A stretch of 64,000 nucleotides of DNA from Telopea speciosissima (Eukaryota > Streptophyta > Magnoliopsida > Proteales > Proteaceae). The DNA is taken from the NCBI RefSeq assembly GCF_018873765.1, contig NW_025317459.1, positions 30,384 through 94,383 of the forward strand, written 5' to 3'. A program made the translations under genes and the position numbers. Below are positions 58,264 to 64,000 of the stretch, piece after piece (position 1 is the first letter of the stretch; every line of letters begins with the position of its first letter). The notes under the pieces were generated by a model. It searched no databases. It was not told where the DNA came from and was given only the letters and a program-made list of their open reading frames with translations.

Positions 58264-59069
58264 GATTTTGTGTTGAGGGAGAGGAGAGGTTAGTTCTGTT
58301 GGTTCTATTTCCAACTATGAATTGTGTTATGGAATTGTGGGGTGAAGGGTGGGTGGTCAAATATATATTATGGAATTGTGTTATTGATTTAAAGTGGGAC
58401 AACAATTCTCTAGTTTGGAGGTCTTTATGTCATTGTGAAAAAGCACATAATAGATTTGGAAACTTTTCTATTTTGGCATCATCATCAGTAGTAATTTCAG
58501 TTTGACTTGCTATTGCTTATATGGATTGCCTTATCTTTCTTTCTTTATGATTTATCAGCTCTAAATCATTTTCAATACCTAACATTATAGTAATTGAAGA
58601 TGATGGATCAAATTGTCAAGAACTATAAACACAGACCTGAACCCGGCTGTCTCTGCTCAGTGCTTACAAACTACACTTCCTCACTGTTTCCTCATGATGG
58701 TGATTCTTTGTTAGAATTTTAGTAATGTACTGGGGAGGATCTATATGAGCTGAACCCAGTGCAATAATATTCATGAAGATATCTCTTTAACAACGTGAGT
58801 TTTATTTTGGGTTCTGAACACCATTTCTCATTCCATTTGATTGGGATCCATAAGAGCTAGGACCAGTCCAAGTTCCCTGCATTAAAGCCACCTTTGCCTT
58901 CTCTCTCTCTCTCTCTCTTTCCTCATATAACCCCATCTAACCAAAAAAATTACACTGATAGACACCTCATATAAAAACAACACACGGTAATAAAGTGTCT
59001 ATTAAATGTGAGAGTCTTGGAGAATTTGTTCTTATCATATTAACTGTGGTTTATTTTGTTTGTTTGCAG
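58071..59069. other. Spacer sequence, no gene recognised
   Basis: T- and G-rich tracts (58230-58260) and a CT microsatellite (58901-58918). No coding sequence is recognised. If 57967 and 59070 belong to one gene, this is intron. Confidence 0.45.
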
Positions 59070-59276
59070 GGATTGCTCTGTGAAACTGTTGAGGAATTCC
59101 CTGAAAGTCTTGTGAACCCATACTCAAAGAGGTTCTTGTGGGCAGAGATCACTCCAAGAGGGCCTACTTGGTCTTATGTGGATGACATGGTTCTTAGGGA
59201 GAATTATTACAAGCGTCCTATGAAGAAGAGTACTCCAAGGGGCTTGAAGCTTATTTTCTGGTTTCATAATTCTTAA
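59070..59276 (+). CDS. Terminal exon of an unrecognised gene
   Basis: After the clean acceptor TGTTTGCAG (59061-59069), an open stretch of 68 codons reads LLCETVEEFPESLVNPYSK, RFLWAEITPRGPTWSYVDD and RENYYKRPMKKSTPRGLK, and ends WFHNS plus TAA. Codon use and composition look like a real protein, but I do not recognise the family. Its last 16 bp and 3' flank are shared, inverted, with the end of the left arm (56857 downward). The gene would run convergently toward p44 copy 2. Confidence 0.5.
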   Translation, partial: GLLCETVEEFPESLVNPYSKRFLWAEITPRGPTWSYVDDMVLRENYYKRPMKKSTPRGLKLIFWFHNS

Positions 59277-60840
59277 TATGGGCAGACCAATTCAGTCAAT
59301 TGAAGAACTGTTATATGTACTTCATCTTGTAAAAACTTTTATAAATAGTTGATATGTGAGGATTGAGTTCCTTTTTTGTCTAGTTTGTCTGAAAATCCAA
59401 ACTTTTATTAAAAAAAAAAAAAAAGAGGTTCCTTTGACTTCTCTATCTTGGGTTTTCTATTTCTAGTATGTTCTTCACTCTTTTGCTCATTCTGGGAGTT
59501 TGTAGTAAAAGACTTATGTTACTTAATAACAAGGCAAGGCCATGCTTGTACTAAGAGAAGCAGTATAGTTTATCCAAGGCAGCTTCTCTGTGCTTTTTTA
59601 TTTTTCTTAATTTCAATGTTCTTACTCAAGCTTTCATGGAGGTATGTTGGCCTATTTCTGGAAATCAGATGATTAGGTTGTTCTTAATCTTGAAGGACTA
59701 TTGGTGCATGTGAGTTTGGTCGATGAGAATATTTCTAGTTTGTTCATCTTAATCTTGAAGGACTATTGTTGGGGAGGATACTATTACTATGCCAGTTTGG
59801 AAGGATAAGGATACTATTACTACGCAAGTGGTTTTCTAGGATGCTTGAAATGTATTTATGTTTTATGTTTGTTGGCTTCCAATTTATCAAAGGACAAGCA
59901 TCAGAAGTCAATACTTGGAAGTTGGGCAGAAATGGTAAAATTCCAAGAAGTTGGAAGGGAAAAAAAACCCAAGTTATTTGCTGTATCTATCACGTTATGG
60001 TTTAGCTTCTATTGTGGAACCTTTGTAAAACCTTGGAGATATGATGCTTCTTTGCTTAAGCTTTGATGGGAACAAAAATTCTTCCTCTTATATTATTAAT
60101 TGGTATTGAGCATAAATTGGAAAGATAAATTTTTGAAATTTGTGGTTCTATCCAAAATTTGACCCCTTTGGTTCTTGCTTTTTACTTTTTCATGAGCTTT
60201 ATCTTTGGTGGTTCAGCTCAATGAAGACAAAAGGATTTGAAGAGAGCTACAACAATATATAGAGCAAAGAAATTGTAGAAGGAAAACTAGACTGTCCCAA
60301 TCAAACCAAAAATTGAAGAGCCTGAACTAGCCAAGTTTGGGACCCTTTGACTGAAAAGAAAATGTAATGAATTGCAACTTGAATATTTTAGCATTTTGTT
60401 CTCTCCAACGATTCCATTGAAGTAAATACAATTAGTATCTTTTCGTTGCAACTAAAGCATTTATTTATCAAAAAAGAAAAACAATTGCTAGTTCTGGGGC
60501 ATTATCTAAGATAAGCCAAAATAGTTAAAGGAATGGAGCCCCATTCTAACTTTCTTCTCTGTTCATTTTCATCCTACTGAGAGTTGAGAACCCAAATTCA
60601 AATTCATCAAAATCTTCTTCCTCTCCGTTCTCTTCCACTGACTTGCTTAAAATCAGTACCATCTTCCTCAACTTCAGTAGGACCAACAGGTCTTACAAGG
60701 CAATCTGTTCTCATATCCTCCTGTGTAATTAACATAACATAATGTCAGAAAACAAGACAGCTAGAACACGAGATCAGGAATGCAACATAAGAAAAGTATG
60801 CACATTAAGAGGTGACAAAAAAAAAAAGCGAGGAAGGTAC

Positions 60841-61688
60841 CTCATCAAATGGTGTTATGGGAAATAGATGATGATATGACCTAGCCAAATGGGGAGGTGA
60901 AACAAGCGTCAACCCACAAATCCGACATTCAGTAGGTAGCTCACAAACACGTGCTTTGCATCTTGGACATGTATAGCCGCCACCAACCTTGGCTTCTTTG
61001 TGGCAAGCGCATATAGAGACAAAACCCTCTGCTACTCTTTGTGGGAAGCCCATCTTGATCAAATTAGCATGCAACGGCAAATTCTGCTATTGCAGGAGAT
61101 GGAGGAGCATGCTCCAGCAACAACTCTTTAAAATGTGACTGCATAGAAGAGAAAACGTAACAGTTTAATCAAATACGCCAAAAAATGAGGTGATAAAAGC
61201 CTAACTAGGGGGGTCTCACACTCTCACCTCATCCAGTGCCACCGTATATGATCCTCCAGTTTCTTCACAAAGATGTTTACATATATAAATTTTGCAGAAA
61301 GACCAACAACTGAACACCTTATTTTGGATTTCTTGCATTTCTGGATAGTCTCCATTACATCCCCTGGATCGCAGGTACTGAGAGCAGAATATAATATTAA
61401 GACTTCGCGATGACCATAGGATGGGATTTGGTTCAGATAGCCATGAACAAGATCTAGAGCATTCTGTAGAGAGGAATCACCTGAGCACTCCAGTTTGCCC
61501 ATCAATGCCTTTACATGGGATTCTGGACTGCCACCTAAATCTGTTAGGCACTGAGCAACCCCATCTTTTATAGTTACCAGGCCATTATGACTAAGTGGGT
61601 TCTGATCAAAGAACTCTCTAATGAAGGCTTCTACTTGTTTTGCAACTACAACCATCCAAGTTGGTCGGAAGTCCATTTCCGCAGCTGC
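60841..61688 (-). pseudogene. GTF2H2: TFIIH subunit p44 (GTF2H2/SSL1), partial copy 2
   Basis: Exon a (61688-61228) and exon b (61138-60841) match copy 1 with the same splice sites. It encodes EMDFRPTWMVVVAKQVEAF, YGHREVLILYSALSTCDPG and, in exon b, ICACHKEAKVGGGYTCPRC and ELPTECRICGLTLVSPPHL. The 4-bp insertion of copy 1 is present here too. A private 1-bp deletion near 61302 shifts the frame in exon a (reads SAKFIYVNIFV). The same outer exons are missing. The pair is a head-to-head inverted duplicate of an already broken gene. Confidence 0.88.
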
Positions 61689-62615
61689 CTGCACATGGTT
61701 AAGAAGAGCCAACCCAAGATTAGCATAAGCTTAGACTAGAGTTTTTTTTTTTTTTTTTTTTTTTTTTGGGTTGGGGAGGGGAAGGACAGAAGTAGAAAAA
61801 AAAAAAAAAAAAAACCAGAAAAAAGCCAAAGCCTCTAATCAAACAGTCTTAAAGATGTAGACACATGAGCCAAACAAACCAATTTTGCAGTGTTCTGAAT
61901 CTACTTCATTCAGATGGACCTGGTTTCAACTTGTCAACCGATACCATCCACAGAAAAGGATTTTTCAGCTTAAGCACCCAAATGCACAAGAGTAACACGA
62001 CAAAAATGGGGACTGGAACGGCTACCATCTCCTCTACTGAATAATGGGGTAGGTTAACCAATCCTCTATATGGGTATATGCATACAACCTGAGCAGCTTT
62101 AGTTCAATTTTGATGTATTGGAAGGGCATAGAAATTATTACACAAGCCAATGCTTCCAGGACCTTCAGATTAGGATTTATTTTTCCTACAAACATATATT
62201 CCAGCAAAGATTTGTCTCCTATCATTCCATCTTCAAATCGAATCACCCTACGCCTGATAAAAAATTTCTAGGAGATAAAATTGCATCTAACATAGTTCAA
62301 TTTTCATTACTTTTGAATAAAGAAGCACCCAAAAAAACCAACTGTCTTCTCTTATTTGGGATTGGCAATCAGATTAGTTGTTTGTAGCCCAAGATGGGCT
62401 TCAACCCATGTCCATAATGTTGGATTCAACATCTTAGAAACTAGCATTTTCCTCGTAATGGACCTGGAATTATTTGATCAATCAAATTCGCTATGTTTCC
62501 AGAACTTCCAGCTCAGTATAGCTTCATCAGCACCCAATTCCAATCTAACTATCAGTTCATAACCAAAAAAAAAACCAAAATTGCAACGAGACAGCTTCTT
62601 GGTTTCAGCTGTGAT

Positions 62616-62703
62616 TTTTTTTTTTTTTTTTGATAGGTAGGGGGCCGGGGTATGTAGGATGTGAACCAAGAGGCTTGAACTCAAGACCTCCCGGTAGCAA
62701 TGT
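62616..62703 (-). mobile_element. SINE-like retroposon (right arm)
   Basis: Inverted copy of 53332-53421, with the same 22-bp flanks at 62594-62615 and 62704-62725. Confidence 0.68.
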
Positions 62704-64000
62704 GCTTCTTGGTTTCAGCTGTGATTGATCCTATGTAGTCTTCATTGTTGGCCATCTAGAAAATGCTTCCTCTAGTAGGTCATTAAATTATTTCCTAGCC
62801 TATAGTCCATTAAATTATTTACTGTCAGGCTATCAGCAGCAGTGGTGTAGTTAGTTAATTGCCTTCATTAAAAAAAAAACACCAGAAGAAAACCTGATTT
62901 CTTCTTCTCTAAATCAAATATATTTGTAGAAAACAGGCCCTATTTCAAATCAAATGAAAGATGTTAACCAAATCAAAATCCAGAAAAAGTTCAATAAATT
63001 GACATGAACATCCAACAGCACAACATTGTCTAGGAAATACCACTCTTGGCTAGATTATCAACCACATCATTTCCAAATCTTGGTCCTAGGGAATGAGATG
63101 TTCATCAGGGAAGCCAAAGCCCAAAACTCTATGAGATAGAGAATCTTCCAGCTCCTAGGGAGGTTAGCTCATAAATTGATTAACAAGTTTAGTAGTTAAA
63201 CTCAACACATGAATATACTAAGTTTTCTTTTGATGCAAAGGGTTACATCATCTTTTCTTTGGACAGGGAGGAGGATGAAGAGTCCTCCCAAAACATAGAA
63301 GCCTAGTATAATTATATGTTCTGCTGTAGATTCAGAATCATGGAAAAGCATGTATTTGAGAAGGTAGAAGATAAGAATTAAAGAAATAAGAAGGTAGAAG
63401 ATAAGAATTAAAGAAATAAGAAGGCATTACAGAAAACCACTTGTACTACTCATTGAACATTGTTTTCACCTGTCATTTGAGAAATTGTTCCTGATATGCA
63501 AATAAAATGCTGGTATCCAACTTTAACCTAACAGTCACTCATCTAGCAATTGAGATCAGAATATCAATTCAAGAGCTATTACTGACCCCAAAAGTGTAAA
63601 CTTTCTCTATTCTGAAATATGGCTGTTTTCATCACATGTCCAAAGTTGTTGGTCTAAGCAGACAACCCAATATTTTGGATAACTTCTGAAATGTCTCAAA
63701 TTCCAAGCCTCTCTGGTCATGTTCAAAACTACCCCAGCAATCTATGCAGCATCAGCTTGCCAGCTTTAGTATGACAATAATAGAAGGCCTTAAACTGCAT
63801 AAACAAATAGGATTTCATTTTCTTTTCCAATATCTAGGTGAATTAATCCAAGAACCTTCAATTGGTATGAAAACTGGGATACAGTTCAGGTTTCACAGTC
63901 CAACAACCTTCAATTAAATTATTTCCTAGCCTATAGTCCATCATTCATGAACATATCAGCCTGAATTTACAAATAAAGGAGGCCATGTGTTCATCCACTT

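Larger units (their letters stand above)
59261..64000 (-). repeat. Right arm of the large inverted repeat
   Basis: Reverse complement of 52073-56857. Begins within TGGTTTCATAATTCTTAATAT and reaches the window edge, so the arm probably continues. It carries p44 copy 2, the SINE-like insertion and a 27-bp local duplication near 63350-63420 (AAGGTAGAAGATAAGAATTA twice) absent from the left arm. Confidence 0.9.

Noticed and set aside
1..64000. CRISPR arrays, bacterial operons, ribosome-binding sites
   Set aside because: Searched for by eye; the window is plant nuclear DNA and none are present.

Overview
This is plant nuclear DNA, from a flowering plant with a repeat-rich genome. It contains an Au SINE, Ty1/copia and Ty3/gypsy LTR elements, a plant L1-type LINE, hAT-like and Mutator-like elements, an endogenous caulimovirid, a plant-type F-box/LRR gene, and introns with plant-type borders. 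I cannot name the species. Most of the window is mobile DNA in various stages of decay, and only a few host genes are supported.

Layout. 1-1149: end of a Ty1/copia element (RNase H tail, polypurine tract, 3' LTR). 2141-9787: a GRF zinc-finger gene relic, then a LINE cut in two by a solo LTR (3741-6738, TSD GTAAT). 9788-21570: a minus-strand Ty3/gypsy chromovirus (Tekay/Del type) with protease, RT, RNase H, integrase and chromodomain. Its own long LTR is interrupted by a second solo LTR (10998-15050, TSD CAAAC). 21570-28347: a copia-type LTR, a 628-bp tandem duplication, a Mutator-like element with about 170-bp inverted termini, and a 5'-truncated LINE copy.

28348-50891 is the core host locus, on the minus strand. 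A small zinc-ribbon protein (At4g08330-like) has a 26-nt first coding exon at 50866-50891 and a second exon at 29533-29875. The intron between them is about 21 kb. The intact F-box/LRR gene (FBL12-like) begins only 12 nt after that protein's stop codon, in the same reading frame. The intron holds a resolvable nest of transposons. A minus-strand gypsy element A (33789-49296) is split by a plus-strand gypsy element B (35910-45384, TSD CTTAG). Element B in turn contains scrambled endogenous pararetrovirus DNA (38337-44230). An Au SINE, two hAT-like MITEs of one family and a long foldback element also lie in the nest.

51262-64000: a large inverted duplication with arms of at least 4.7 kb around a 2.4-kb spacer. 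Each arm carries a partial copy of the TFIIH p44 (GTF2H2/SSL1) gene with the same 4-bp frameshift, so both are pseudogenes facing each other. The spacer holds a further direct copy of the 5' block and two exons I cannot assign. If transcribed through, the palindrome would give a long hairpin RNA matching a TFIIH subunit.

The points most worth following up are the 21-kb intron, the 12-nt gap between two unrelated in-frame ORFs, and the p44 palindrome. Identities and boundaries were judged by eye.
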